57,430 nucleotides of DNA from an uncultured Pelagibacteraceae bacterium (GCA_902551445.1 CACDDB010000002.1:1-57430), one strand, 5' to 3'. Counted from the first letter of the stretch, positions 36,768 through 46,492 are shown. The notes: generated from the letters alone by a model not told the origin. Numbers and translations are program-made.

Positions 36768-38102
36768 TTAAGCTGCCCTTACACTTTTGCTATTAATTGA
36801 TCCAAATAAACTATTTTGATTTGATCTTTCAATCTTTACACTTACTAATTTACCTAAATTTTTCTCATCTGCGTTGACTATAACTGAACTCATATATTTA
36901 TTTCTACCAAATAAATTTTTTTGGCCATTTATTTTGTTTTCAATCAGTACATCAATTGTTTTTCCTTCAAAAGATTGATTTTTTTTTCGTTGATGGTCAA
37001 ATAAATACTTCTGTATTTCTTTTAACCTTTCCTTAGAAATTTCCTCGTTTATCATCTCAAGATTTGCTGCTTTTGTACCTGGTCTCGGGCTAAAAATAAA
37101 TGAATAAGAATTTATAAAACTTATTTTTTTAATTAAATTTAATGTTTCTTCATAATCTTTTTGAGTTTCGCCAGGGTAAGATATAATAAAATCACTTGAA
37201 AATTCTATGTCCTTATTAATTTTTTTCAATTTTTCATAAACATTAATATATTCCTCAACAGTATGTTTTCTATTCATCGCCTTTAAAATCTTATTTGATC
37301 CACTTTGAATTGGTAGGTGAACAAAAGGCATTAATTTTTTGTTTGTTTTATAACAATCAATTAAATCATCAGTCATATCTTTGGGGTGGGATGTGGTATA
37401 TCGAATTCTTCTTAATTCAGAATACTTCTGTAATTCATTTAAAATATTTGAGATTCTATACTCTTTAAGTTCCGTTTTATATGAATAAGCATTAACATTC
37501 TGCCCTAATAAAATAATTTCTTTAACCCCACTTTTAATTAGACTTTCTGCTTCATTTAAAATTGCATCAAAGGGTCTTGAATACTCTGGCCCTCTAGTGA
37601 ATGGTACAACGCAAAAGTTACAAAATTTATCACACCCCTCTTGAATAGTTAAAAAAGCAGAAATTTTATTCGATTTATTTTCTATATTATCAAAAAATCT
37701 AAATTTCGATTCAACATCAAACTCAGTTTCTTCAATTTTTTTTTCCTTATTTATTTTTTGAATTGAATCATTAATTTTATGATAAGACTGAGGACCGACG
37801 ATTAAATCAATATAGGGTTCTCTTTTAAGCATTTCTTGATTTTCTGCTTGTGCTACACATCCTGCTACTATAAATATTGGCTTATCTTTATTTTTATATA
37901 TTTTTTTAACTCTCCCTATTTCGTGATACACTTTTTCTTTTGCTTTATCTCTTATATGGCAAGTATTTAATATATAACAATCTGCATTTTTTTGATCATT
38001 CGTTTTTTTAAATCCTATTTTTTTTACAGATTGAATAATACGATTTGAATCGTATTCATTCATTTGACATCCAAAAGTTTTGATAAAGATTTTTTTTTGC
38101 AT
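36768..38102 (-). CDS. miaB: tRNA-2-methylthio-N6-dimethylallyladenosine synthase MiaB
   Basis: This 444-residue radical-SAM methylthiotransferase modifies A37 in tRNA. The N-terminal domain supplies Cys12 (TFGCQMNEYDS), Cys48 (NTCHIRDKA) and Cys82 (VAGCVAQAE) for the auxiliary cluster. The radical-SAM cluster is Cys157, Cys161 and Cys164 in GCDKFCNFCVVPFTRG. A C-terminal TRAM domain follows (NLFGRNKYMSSVIVNA). It sits three bases after fur on the minus strand, the usual alphaproteobacterial order. Confidence 0.96.
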   Translation of the reverse strand: MQKKIFIKTFGCQMNEYDSNRIIQSVKKIGFKKTNDQKNADCYILNTCHIRDKAKEKVYHEIGRVKKIYKNKDKPIFIVAGCVAQAENQEMLKREPYIDLIVGPQSYHKINDSIQKINKEKKIEETEFDVESKFRFFDNIENKSNKISAFLTIQEGCDKFCNFCVVPFTRGPEYSRPFDAILNEAESLIKSGVKEIILLGQNVNAYSYKTELKEYRISNILNELQKYSELRRIRYTTSHPKDMTDDLIDCYKTNKKLMPFVHLPIQSGSNKILKAMNRKHTVEEYINVYEKLKKINKDIEFSSDFIISYPGETQKDYEETLNLIKKISFINSYSFIFSPRPGTKAANLEMINEEISKERLKEIQKYLFDHQRKKNQSFEGKTIDVLIENKINGQKNLFGRNKYMSSVIVNADEKNLGKLVSVKIERSNQNSLFGSINSKSVRAA

Positions 38103-38105
38103 TAA

Positions 38106-38516
38106 TTAGGATTTTTTTTTAATACCATAAAGTTCTAATTTGTGATCTACTAAATCATATCCATATTTTTCAGCTACTTTTTTTTGTAATTCTTCTATTT
38201 CGTTATCAACAAATTCAATAATTTCTCCAGATTTTATATCGATCAAATGATCATGATGCTGCTCGCTTAATTCTTCATATCTTGCTTTACCACCTTTAAA
38301 ATCATGTTTAGTTAATATTCCAGATTCTTCAAATAATTTTACTGTCCTATAAACTGTTGCAATACTAATTTTGGAGTCAATTTGTGTAACTCTTTTGTAC
38401 AATTCATCTACATTAGGATGATCATCTGACTCGGTCATAACTTTAGCAATAACTCTTCTTTGCTCAGTTAACTTGACACCCTTTTTAATACATTTTTGCT
38501 CTATTGTTTCAGGCAT
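38106..38516 (-). CDS. fur: Fur-family ferric uptake regulator
   Basis: This 136-residue repressor has the winged helix (LTEQRRVIAKVMTESDDHPNVDELYKR, SIATVYRTVKLFEESGIL) and the metal site HHDHLIDIKSGEIIEF. It lacks C-terminal Cys-x2-Cys pairs. It is distinct from irr at 22427, which has an HHH motif. In many alphaproteobacteria this Fur/Mur regulates manganese transport, so metal specificity is open. It sits between tsaB and miaB; rimI, usual upstream, is absent. Confidence 0.9.
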   Translation of the reverse strand: MPETIEQKCIKKGVKLTEQRRVIAKVMTESDDHPNVDELYKRVTQIDSKISIATVYRTVKLFEESGILTKHDFKGGKARYEELSEQHHDHLIDIKSGEIIEFVDNEIEELQKKVAEKYGYDLVDHKLELYGIKKKS

Positions 38517-38526
38517 ATTTTATATT

Positions 38527-38904
38527 TTAACTCGAATAATGTGGTTTAATCAAATTTTTTATTAAAATCCCTTTATTATATAAATCAATGATTTTATCAT
38601 AGTTTTGATCCTTCGCATCATTTGAGCTAAATCCATACAAATTTATACTATTTGTGATAGATAGAGCCTTTGCTATCGATATTGAAGCTCTTATACCAGA
38701 AAACTTTCCAGGTCCTTGGTTAACAAATAAATTGTCTATTTCATTAATATTTATTTTATTTTCATCCAAAAAATTAAAAAGAAAAATAATCAATTTATCA
38801 AAATTTTCTCTACTGTTTGGATAATCACTAGTATATGATTTATTACCAGCTATGATTTTAAAAAAAACTTTATCAGTTGCTGAATCTATAATTAAATTTT
38901 TCAT
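38527..38904 (-). CDS. tsaB: TsaB, tRNA threonylcarbamoyladenosine factor, shortened
   Basis: I place the start at 38904 (MKNLIIDSATDKVFFKII); the frame extends further upstream but that part has no homology-like content. The 125-residue protein keeps the TsaB N-terminal ASKHA lobe (NLFVNQGPGKFSGIRASISI and AKAL). It then jumps to a short end, IKNLIKPHYSS, that resembles the normal C-terminus (PxYLR). Usual length is about 210-230, so around 90 internal residues of the second lobe appear deleted. TsaB partners TsaD and TsaE for t6A synthesis. The ATG overlaps the opposite-strand deacetylase gene by 53 bases. Confidence 0.75.
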   Translation of the reverse strand: MKNLIIDSATDKVFFKIIAGNKSYTSDYPNSRENFDKLIIFLFNFLDENKININEIDNLFVNQGPGKFSGIRASISIAKALSITNSINLYGFSSNDAKDQNYDKIIDLYNKGILIKNLIKPHYSS

Positions 38905-39916
38905 TATTATAATATTTAGCATAAATCCTAATGCTGAAGCAAATAATAACAAATTTTATTCTGATGATTTAGGGACACTTTCTTTAATGTATCATAGATT
39001 TAACGAAAATAAATACCCATCTACTAATATAAAAATGGATATTTTTAAAAAACAAATAAATATAATTAAAAAAAATAACTTAAAATTTTACGACTTAAAT
39101 GAATTTGATGCTCAATACAGTAATCCAAAAAAAGAAAAAAAGATACTAATTACAATTGATGATGCTTTTAGTTCATTTTATGAAAATGCATGGCCATTTT
39201 TAAAAGAAAATAAAATTCCATTTATATTATTTGTTTCAACAGAACCAGTAGGTAAAAAAGGTTATATGACATGGGAACAGATAAAAGAAATTGAAAAAGA
39301 AAAATTTGTTTATATAGGCAACCATTCACACTCACACGAGTATTTAATTAATTATGATTTTTCATATTTTAAAGAGGACATAGACAAATCAATTGAAATT
39401 TTTGAAAATAAATTAGGTTATAATCCAAAATTTTTTTCTTATCCTTTTGGAGAATATAACTTGAAACAAAAAAAATATATAACTGAAAAATTTAAATTTG
39501 CATTTGGACAACATTCTGGGGTTATAGATATTAATAAAGACAAATATGAGTTACCAAGGTTTCCAATAAATGAAAAATATGGGGATTTAAAAAGATTTGA
39601 TTTTTTAATTAAGCTTCTACCTTTGCAATATAAGAACATTATACCTGAAGACAAACTTATAATGAATAATAATCCACCAAATATGGTAGTTAATTTTTTT
39701 TCGAACCAAAAAAATTTAGATAAAATAAATTGTTTTTCCAATGAAGGAAAGAATTGGGAAAATTCAAAGATTGAACTAAAAGATAATAAATTAATAATAA
39801 ATTTTAGAGATAAGTTCTTGTTTAGAAGAGGAAGAATAAATTGTTCTTTAAATGATGACGAAGGTTGGCGCTGGTTTGGTATACAGTTTACTGTTAAAGA
39901 TATTAAAGATAATTAA
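38852..39916 (+). CDS. Polysaccharide deacetylase family protein (exported)
   Basis: This 354-residue protein has an N-terminal hydrophobic export signal (IIKFFIIIIFSINPNAEA). A NodB-type deacetylase domain follows, with LSLMYHRF, the metal/catalytic motif TIDDAFSSFY and NHSHSHEYL, then FFSYPFGEYN. About 100 extra C-terminal residues have no family I recognise. The only ATG compatible with the signal is 38852, which overlaps the divergent tsaB start by 53 bases. It could deacetylate peptidoglycan or another envelope polysaccharide. It and the convergent glucosaminidase gene interrupt the nfu-tsaB order seen in relatives. Confidence 0.82.
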   Translation: MILKKTLSVAESIIKFFIIIIFSINPNAEANNNKFYSDDLGTLSLMYHRFNENKYPSTNIKMDIFKKQINIIKKNNLKFYDLNEFDAQYSNPKKEKKILITIDDAFSSFYENAWPFLKENKIPFILFVSTEPVGKKGYMTWEQIKEIEKEKFVYIGNHSHSHEYLINYDFSYFKEDIDKSIEIFENKLGYNPKFFSYPFGEYNLKQKKYITEKFKFAFGQHSGVIDINKDKYELPRFPINEKYGDLKRFDFLIKLLPLQYKNIIPEDKLIMNNNPPNMVVNFFSNQKNLDKINCFSNEGKNWENSKIELKDNKLIINFRDKFLFRRGRINCSLNDDEGWRWFGIQFTVKDIKDN

Positions 39917-41025
39917 ATTAAGTTTTTTACTCTTTCGCTGTTTGGAAGTAAATTTGCATCATCAAAATCCGTTAATGTATTTTGTTCTATAATTTTCTTT
40001 ATTATATCAGTATATTTTTTTCCGGTTGCTGCGTATTTATCTAAATATTTTACTAATATTAAACTATTTAATTTCTCACCTCTGTCTCTTTGTTCTGCTC
40101 TAACTCTTCTAAATTCTCTATAGCTAGAATGAGTATTTAAGTTTCTTTGATATGCCCTGACCGAAGCTTTTAAAATTTTAAATTTCATTACTTTATGAGA
40201 TGAATCGCTTGATGCTCCAGATGGTTTAATTCCATCATCCGACCACGTCCATTGTCCAAATAATGCATTTCCTTCAATAGCAAACCTAGATGTTCCCCAG
40301 CCTGTTTCTTTTGCAGCTTGAGCTATAGCCAATGAAACAGGAATTTCATCCATTCTAATTTTTAAAGTTGATAAATCTTTTTTTTCAACTCCATATTGTT
40401 TAAATTTATTATTTAACCATTTAATTTCTCTTTTTGAATTATTATTTTTATTTAAAATTACAAATAATTTTTTTCTATCAAGTTTTATCAAATTATTTTC
40501 TTCTAAAATCAAAGGTAAAACAATTTGAATGAATAATTCTTTCTTTTTTTTTGTATTTTGTATATTTTTTATTTCTTCTGGAAGTAAATTTAAAACTACC
40601 GGTTTAACTGTTTTATTTTTTCTTACATCTTTTAAACTATAATCTGTATCTTCAAATAATTGCTCAACTGTGGTGGCATTTAATCTAACAACATCTGAAG
40701 GTGTATTCTCAAAATTAAAAACATCATCAAATAAATTTTTTAATATTAGACCATCTCCTTCTGAGCTTTTTTTATTTATATCTTGCCCGAGCATAGTTTT
40801 TTCAAAATCAATTTTTGATGTATTGTCAATTAGCTTTGAATCTGAAATTAATTTTGATGTATATCTACCGATAAATGGTAAAGATGAAAATAATCCAATT
40901 AAAAGTAAAGCTGAAAAAAATGTTAAATATAAACTGCGTAAATCATTATTGATTGGCTTTTTTTTAATCTTAAAAATTTTATTCGCATATTTAAAAACAT
41001 TTTTTTTTATTTCATCAAAAATCAT
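39913..41025 (-). CDS. Bax-type glucosaminidase-domain protein
   Basis: This 370-residue protein has one N-terminal membrane helix (LYLTFFSALLLIGLFSSLPF, about residues 28-47), a long variable middle, and a C-terminal glucosaminidase domain. The domain carries PVSLAIAQAAKETGWGTSRFA with the catalytic Glu, EGNALFGQWTW, and KFKILKASVRAYQRNLNTH. It matches the Bax/FlgJ-like group that cleaves peptidoglycan glycan strands. It ends four bases inside the convergent polysaccharide deacetylase gene and follows the nfu gene on the minus strand by 24 bases. Confidence 0.88.
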   Translation of the reverse strand: MIFDEIKKNVFKYANKIFKIKKKPINNDLRSLYLTFFSALLLIGLFSSLPFIGRYTSKLISDSKLIDNTSKIDFEKTMLGQDINKKSSEGDGLILKNLFDDVFNFENTPSDVVRLNATTVEQLFEDTDYSLKDVRKNKTVKPVVLNLLPEEIKNIQNTKKKKELFIQIVLPLILEENNLIKLDRKKLFVILNKNNNSKREIKWLNNKFKQYGVEKKDLSTLKIRMDEIPVSLAIAQAAKETGWGTSRFAIEGNALFGQWTWSDDGIKPSGASSDSSHKVMKFKILKASVRAYQRNLNTHSSYREFRRVRAEQRDRGEKLNSLILVKYLDKYAATGKKYTDIIKKIIEQNTLTDFDDANLLPNSERVKNLI

Positions 41026-41049
41026 AATACAAACCTATTACCATATTTT

Positions 41050-41592
41050 TTATATAGCTATAACTTGTTTAACCTCTGGCACATAATGGCGAAGTAAATT
41101 TTCAACACCTTGCTTTAAAGTTGCCGTTGAACTTGGACAACCTGAACAACTCCCTTGAAGTTGCACTTTAACCACACCAGATTTAAACTCTTTAAATTTT
41201 ATATCACCACCATCTTTTGCTACCGCTGGTCTAATTTTCGTTTCTAATAAACTAATTATTTTTTTTTCTATTTCTGTTAAATTATTATTTACCTTTAAAT
41301 CCTTTTCTTCTTCTAATACTGAATTATTACCACTTGAATAATAATCATTAATAAAAGATATAATAATATGTTTAAGATCTTCCCAGTTAATCTTGTCTTT
41401 TTTACTTACTGACAAAAAATTTTCTCCAAGAAAAATTCCTGTCACTCCATTTATTGATAGTATATTTCTAAGTAATTCATTATTTGTTTCATCTTTGCTT
41501 TTTACTTCTAAAGGTCCTATTTTTGAAACTTCTTTCTCTGGTAAAAACTTTAGTGAATTTGGATTTGGTGTAACTTCTGTTTGAATAAACAT
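41050..41592 (-). CDS. NifU-family Fe-S cluster scaffold (Nfu)
   Basis: This 180-residue protein has the Nfu N-terminal domain (MFIQTEVTPNPNSLKFLP) and the C-terminal NifU-like domain. KDGGDIKFKEF leads to the cluster-binding CSGCPSSTATLKQG, with ENLLRHYVPEV closing the domain. The two-domain form is that of mitochondrial NFU1 and alphaproteobacterial Nfu. It carries [4Fe-4S] clusters to client enzymes, which here could include MiaB and ferredoxin. It lies 26 bases after trpS on the minus strand. Confidence 0.93.
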   Translation of the reverse strand: MFIQTEVTPNPNSLKFLPEKEVSKIGPLEVKSKDETNNELLRNILSINGVTGIFLGENFLSVSKKDKINWEDLKHIIISFINDYYSSGNNSVLEEEKDLKVNNNLTEIEKKIISLLETKIRPAVAKDGGDIKFKEFKSGVVKVQLQGSCSGCPSSTATLKQGVENLLRHYVPEVKQVIAI

Positions 41593-41618
41593 ATTTAATA
41601 TATTTAAAATAAAATCAA

Positions 41619-42620
41619 TTAAAAACCAATAATTTTTTTTATTTGTATAATTTTTTGTGATGCTTGCTTATTAGCTTTATCTGCGCCTTCTTTTAAAATT
41701 TTATCTATATAGTCCTTGTTTTGTAACAATTTTATTATTTCTTGGGAAATTGGAGAAATTTTTTCGGCAACTAAATCTGCAAGTACAGCTTTGAAGCTTG
41801 AAAAATTTTTTCCAGAAAATTCATTAATTGATTTTTCTAGATTTTGGTTATTTAAGCTTGAATATATTCCAAGCAAATTTTCTACCTCGGGTCTTTTTTC
41901 AAGTTTACTTATTTCGTCTGGCATTGGGCTTGCATCAGTTTTTGCTTTTTTTATTTTATTTAATATTTGATCTTTAGTGTCAGTTAAATTTATTCTACTT
42001 TGATCTGAAGGATCTGATTTGCTCATTTTTTTTGTTCCATCTTTAAGACTCATTATCCTTGAAAAATTTTTTTGAATTAAAGGTTCTGGAACTTGAAGAA
42101 AATTGGGTGCTTTAAAGTCTGTATTAAATTTTTGTGCAATATCTCTTGAAAGTTCTAAATGTTGCTTTTGATCTTCGCCTACAGGCACGTGCGTTGCATC
42201 GTATAATAGTATATCTGCTGACATTAATATTGGATATATGTATAGGCCAATACTAGCTTTCTCTTTATCTTTTCCAGCTTTTTCTTTGAATTGAGTCATT
42301 CTATTAAGCCATCCCATTCTAGCAACACATCCTAATATCCAAGATCCTTCTGCATGAGCAGGAACTAATGACTGGTTAAATATAATACTTTTTTTTGGAT
42401 CAATTCCACTTGCCAAAAAAGCTGCTGTAGTTTCTCTAATATTTTCCTTAAGAATTTTTGGATCTTGTCTAAGCGTAATTGCATGCAAATCTACTACACA
42501 ATATACACATTGGTTACCCTTTTCATTTTGAAGTTCTACAAAATTTTTAATCGCACCAATATAATTTCCTAAATGTAAATTACCGCTTGGTTGAACACCA
42601 GAAAATATTTTTTTAGCCAT
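41619..42620 (-). CDS. trpS: Tryptophanyl-tRNA synthetase
   Basis: This 333-residue class I synthetase charges tRNA-Trp. The HIGH-type motif is in [19 protein letters not shown] and the KMSKS motif in [33 protein letters not shown] and [18 protein letters not shown] are the conserved catalytic core. It starts four bases after murJ and precedes nfu, the usual alphaproteobacterial order. Confidence 0.96.
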   Translation of the reverse strand: MAKKIFSGVQPSGNLHLGNYIGAIKNFVELQNEKGNQCVYCVVDLHAITLRQDPKILKENIRETTAAFLASGIDPKKSIIFNQSLVPAHAEGSWILGCVARMGWLNRMTQFKEKAGKDKEKASIGLYIYPILMSADILLYDATHVPVGEDQKQHLELSRDIAQKFNTDFKAPNFLQVPEPLIQKNFSRIMSLKDGTKKMSKSDPSDQSRINLTDTKDQILNKIKKAKTDASPMPDEISKLEKRPEVENLLGIYSSLNNQNLEKSINEFSGKNFSSFKAVLADLVAEKISPISQEIIKLLQNKDYIDKILKEGADKANKQASQKIIQIKKIIGF

Positions 42621-42623
42621 TTA

Positions 42624-44153
42624 TTAATACCTTAAATTAATATCCGAAAATTTAAAAGCTTTAGTAAGCATTGAAATTATAATATAAATTACAAACGTAA
42701 TAATCACCAACAATATAATATAAATAAGCTTATATTCGCTATAATAATTTAACTCCTGTTTAAATAATTCAACTAAATTGTAGAAAGCGTACAAAGTTAA
42801 AATGGTTGTTAAAAAAATTTTAAATAAATTTTTAAAAAAAAAAGAGCTAAAATTAAAATATTTTTTATTTATTAAATAAGAAAATAATAACAAAGCATTT
42901 ATCCATGAAGAAAAGGTGGTTGCAATCGGAATAATTATAAAACCTATTTTAGGAAAAAAATAAATACTTACTAATATATTTAATATTACAGAAAAAAGTG
43001 AAAAGTGAAAAGGTGTTTTGGTATTATGTCTTGCAAATAAAAAGCTAGAAAAAACTTTTATTATTGAAAAAGCAGGAAGTCCTAATGCAAAATAAAATAA
43101 TGCTAATGAAGAATTTTTTACGCTTTCTGTGTCAAATGATCCATATCCAAATAATGCCGATGTTATTTGTTGTGAAGCAATCAAAAGTGCACCAGCAGCA
43201 GGAAGGCTTAAAAATAAGCTTAGCTCCAAAGACTTATTTTGGATAAATTCAATTTTATTTTTGTTATTAGTTTTAATTTGTTTAGTTAAATTTGGTAGTA
43301 TTACTACACCAATTGCTATTCCAGCTATAGCTAAATTAATTTGGTAAATTCTATCAGCATAATAAAGATATGAAACTGCACTTGCTTGAAATGATGCAAT
43401 AATTGTACCAACTAAAATATTTATTTGAGTAACTCCAGAAGAAAAAATGCTGGGTAATAATTTTTTGAAAAAGAGTTTGGTTTTATTGTCTATTTTAAAA
43501 CTTAAAAAAAATTTTGGATAATAGTATTTTTTTACAAAGTAAAATAAAAAAATTAATTGTACTATACCTGCTAATGTTACTGCATAAGAAAGATAAAAAA
43601 CAATTTGGTCATTAAGATATTTTCCATAAAGAAGTACTATTATTAATAAAATATTTAATATGATTGGTGCAGCTGATGCTGCTGCAAATCTATTATGTGA
43701 ATTTAATATAGCTGAAAAAAAAGAAGATAAACTTACAAAAAATAAGAATGGGAATGTTATTCTTGTTAGAAGAATTGTTAGTTCTAATTTGTCATTGTTT
43801 TCATTAAAGCCTGGAGCTATGATAAAAATAAATCCAGGCATAAATATTTCAATAATTAAAACTACAGCTAAAAGACTTAGTAAAAGTAAGTTAAAAATTT
43901 TATTTGCAAAATTTTGGGAATTTTTTTTTCCAATTGCTAATTCAGAAGTATAGCTTGGGACGAATGCGGCATTAAAAGTACCTTCAGAAAATAATCTTCT
44001 AAATGTATTTGGTATTCTAAAAGCTACAAAAAAAGCATCCGCTACCGGGCCAGATCCCAGATATATTGCTAATAATAAATCTCTTACATACCCAAAAATT
44101 CTACTGATTAAAGTAAAAAAACTAAATGTGGTAGTTGACTTAATTAAGTTCAT
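42624..44153 (-). CDS. murJ: Lipid II flippase MurJ
   Basis: This 509-residue polytopic membrane protein belongs to the MVF/MOP superfamily, with 13-14 hydrophobic segments. The N-terminus STTFSFFTLISRIFGYVRDLL, AYIPSFT-like AFVPSYTSE, and LFSEGTFNAAF are MurJ hallmarks. It translocates lipid II for peptidoglycan synthesis. Poly-A/T tracts are dense in this gene but its frame is intact throughout. It is divergent from maeB with 50 bases between ATGs. Confidence 0.95.
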   Translation of the reverse strand: MNLIKSTTTFSFFTLISRIFGYVRDLLLAIYLGSGPVADAFFVAFRIPNTFRRLFSEGTFNAAFVPSYTSELAIGKKNSQNFANKIFNLLLLSLLAVVLIIEIFMPGFIFIIAPGFNENNDKLELTILLTRITFPFLFFVSLSSFFSAILNSHNRFAAASAAPIILNILLIIVLLYGKYLNDQIVFYLSYAVTLAGIVQLIFLFYFVKKYYYPKFFLSFKIDNKTKLFFKKLLPSIFSSGVTQINILVGTIIASFQASAVSYLYYADRIYQINLAIAGIAIGVVILPNLTKQIKTNNKNKIEFIQNKSLELSLFLSLPAAGALLIASQQITSALFGYGSFDTESVKNSSLALFYFALGLPAFSIIKVFSSFLFARHNTKTPFHFSLFSVILNILVSIYFFPKIGFIIIPIATTFSSWINALLLFSYLINKKYFNFSSFFFKNLFKIFLTTILTLYAFYNLVELFKQELNYYSEYKLIYIILLVIITFVIYIIISMLTKAFKFSDINLRY

Positions 44154-44203
44154 AAATCATATTAGTCTTAAAATTGCTCTATTTGTATATCTAAACTATC
44201 TAA

Positions 44204-46492
44204 ATGAAAAAAACAAAAATTGATCATTACACAGACAAAGAAGCTTTAGATTTTCATAATACTAATAAATCAGGCAAGATTGAGATTATATCATCTAAAC
44301 CTATGACAACTAAAAGAGATTTAGCTTTAGCTTATTCGCCTGGTGTTGCAGCTCCAGTTAGAGAAATATCAAAAAATCCTGATGCAGCTTATGATTACAC
44401 AACTAAAGGAAATTTGGTAGCTGTAATTAGTAATGGTTCTGCAGTTTTAGGAATGGGAAATTTGGGTGCACTAGCTTCAAAACCAGTTATGGAAGGAAAA
44501 GCGGTTTTATTTAAAAGATTTGCAGACATAAACTCTATAGATATTGAAATTGATTCATCAGACCCAGATGAAATTATAAAAAGTATAAAAAATATTGCTA
44601 ATAGTTTTGGAGGAATAAATTTAGAAGATATTGCAGCGCCTGATTGTTTTGTAATTGAAGAAAAGTTAAAAAAAATATTAGATATACCTGTATTTCATGA
44701 TGATCAGCATGGTACTGCTATAATAACAAATGCAGCATTGATTAATGCGCTAGATATATCAAAAAAATCAATAAAAAGAATTAAGGTAGTAATAAATGGA
44801 GCTGGGGCATCAGCTATAGCCTGTGCGAATTTACTAAAAAAAACGGGAGTACCTCAAAAAAATATAGTAATGCTTGATAGCAAGGGTGTCCTGTATAGAG
44901 GTAGAGATAATTTAAATCAGTGGAAGTCTGCTTATGCAATTGAAACAAAAAACAGAACTTTAGAAGAGGTAATAAAAGATGCTGATGTTTTTTTAGGTTT
45001 ATCTTCTAAAAGTATTTTATCAAAAAAAATGGTAAAAAAAATGGCAAAAAATCCAATTATTTTTGCTTGTGCAAATCCAGACCCTGAAATTACACCTGAA
45101 GAAGTTGAAGATGTCCGTGGCGATGCAATTATAGCAACTGGAAGATCTGACTATCCAAATCAGGTAAATAATTTAATTGGTTTTCCATATATTTTTAGAG
45201 GAGCATTAGACGTAAGAGCTAAAACAATTAATGAGGAAATGAAGATGGCAGCCGCAAATGCAATAGCAGCTCTTGCAAGGGAAGATGTTCCAGATGAAGT
45301 TGTCGCAGCAATGGGTGGGGAAAGACCTAAATATGGAAAAGAATATATTATTCCCTCAACTTTTGATCCAAGGTTAATTGTTGAAATACCAGTAGCAGTA
45401 GCAAAAGCAGCTATTAAAAGTGGTGTAGCAAGGATAAAAATAAAAGACTTTGAAGTTTACAGAGAACAACTGAAACAAAGACTTGATCCTTCGGTTACGA
45501 TTATGCAGGGTATAAATAATCAAATTAAAAAAAATAATAGAAAAATTGTTTTTGCAGATGGGGAAGATGAAAATACTTTAAAGGCTGCAATCGCATTTAA
45601 AAATAGTAAACTAGGAACTCCAATACTAGTAGGTAAAAAAGAAAAAATTAAAGAGCAGCTTAAAAATATTGGGTATAGTGAAAACTTTGAAATTGAAATT
45701 ACAAATTCTACTGACAAAATAAAGCGAGATAAATATTCAAAATTTTTGTTTAAAAGATTACAACGAAAAGAGGGTTTGTTAGAAAGAGATTGTGATAGAA
45801 TGATAAGGAATGACAGAGTCATTTGGACATCGTGTATGGTGTCATGTGGGGATGCTGATGGTGCAGTAACTGGTAATACAAGAAAATATGCAGCCTCATT
45901 GGAAAAAGTGAGCAAAGTTGTTGACTCCAGACCAGGTGAAATAATGTTTGGTCTAAATATGATAGTAAATAGAGGTAAAACTGTATTTATAGGTGATACA
46001 AGTGTACATGAATATCCAAATGCAAATCAACTTGCTGAAATAGCAATTTCATCTGCACGGGTTGTAAGATTGTTTGGTTTTGATCCAAAAGTTGCTTTTG
46101 TTTCTCATTCAACTTTTGGTCAACCTGCAACAAGCAGAACCAAACATATAAGAGATGCTGTAGAAATTTTACACGATAAAAAAGTAGATTTTCAATTCGA
46201 CGGTGATATGCAACCAGATGTAGCTCTTAATCAAGAATATAAAGAACTTTACTCGTTTTCTGGAATAGTAGGAAATGCAAATATATTAATTATGCCTGGA
46301 CAACATAGTGCAGCTATATCTTACAAAATGATGAAGGAATTAGGTGGGGCAAAAGTAATAGGACCATTATTAATTGGTTTAGGCCAACCAATTGAAATTG
46401 CGCCCCTCAGGTCATCAACCTCAGATATTTTAAATTTAGCATCTGTTGCTGCTTATTCTGCTGGGGTTGTTAATTATAATAAAAAAAATTAA
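44204..46492 (+). CDS. maeB: NADP-dependent malic enzyme, MaeB type
   Basis: This 762-residue two-domain protein has an N-terminal malic enzyme (to about residue 425) with LALAYSPGVAAPV, VFHDDQHGTAI, the Rossmann motif VVINGAGASAIACANL and FACANPDPEI. The C-terminal phosphotransacetylase-like domain (QIKKNNRKIVFADGEDE, PTSVGVPILVGK-like segment, GDTSVHEYPNA, GSMMPGQHSA-like PGQHSAAISYK) is usually regulatory in MaeB enzymes. It oxidatively decarboxylates malate to pyruvate, making NADPH. It ends four bases inside the convergent BON lipoprotein gene. Confidence 0.95.
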   Translation: MKKTKIDHYTDKEALDFHNTNKSGKIEIISSKPMTTKRDLALAYSPGVAAPVREISKNPDAAYDYTTKGNLVAVISNGSAVLGMGNLGALASKPVMEGKAVLFKRFADINSIDIEIDSSDPDEIIKSIKNIANSFGGINLEDIAAPDCFVIEEKLKKILDIPVFHDDQHGTAIITNAALINALDISKKSIKRIKVVINGAGASAIACANLLKKTGVPQKNIVMLDSKGVLYRGRDNLNQWKSAYAIETKNRTLEEVIKDADVFLGLSSKSILSKKMVKKMAKNPIIFACANPDPEITPEEVEDVRGDAIIATGRSDYPNQVNNLIGFPYIFRGALDVRAKTINEEMKMAAANAIAALAREDVPDEVVAAMGGERPKYGKEYIIPSTFDPRLIVEIPVAVAKAAIKSGVARIKIKDFEVYREQLKQRLDPSVTIMQGINNQIKKNNRKIVFADGEDENTLKAAIAFKNSKLGTPILVGKKEKIKEQLKNIGYSENFEIEITNSTDKIKRDKYSKFLFKRLQRKEGLLERDCDRMIRNDRVIWTSCMVSCGDADGAVTGNTRKYAASLEKVSKVVDSRPGEIMFGLNMIVNRGKTVFIGDTSVHEYPNANQLAEIAISSARVVRLFGFDPKVAFVSHSTFGQPATSRTKHIRDAVEILHDKKVDFQFDGDMQPDVALNQEYKELYSFSGIVGNANILIMPGQHSAAISYKMMKELGGAKVIGPLLIGLGQPIEIAPLRSSTSDILNLASVAAYSAGVVNYNKKN

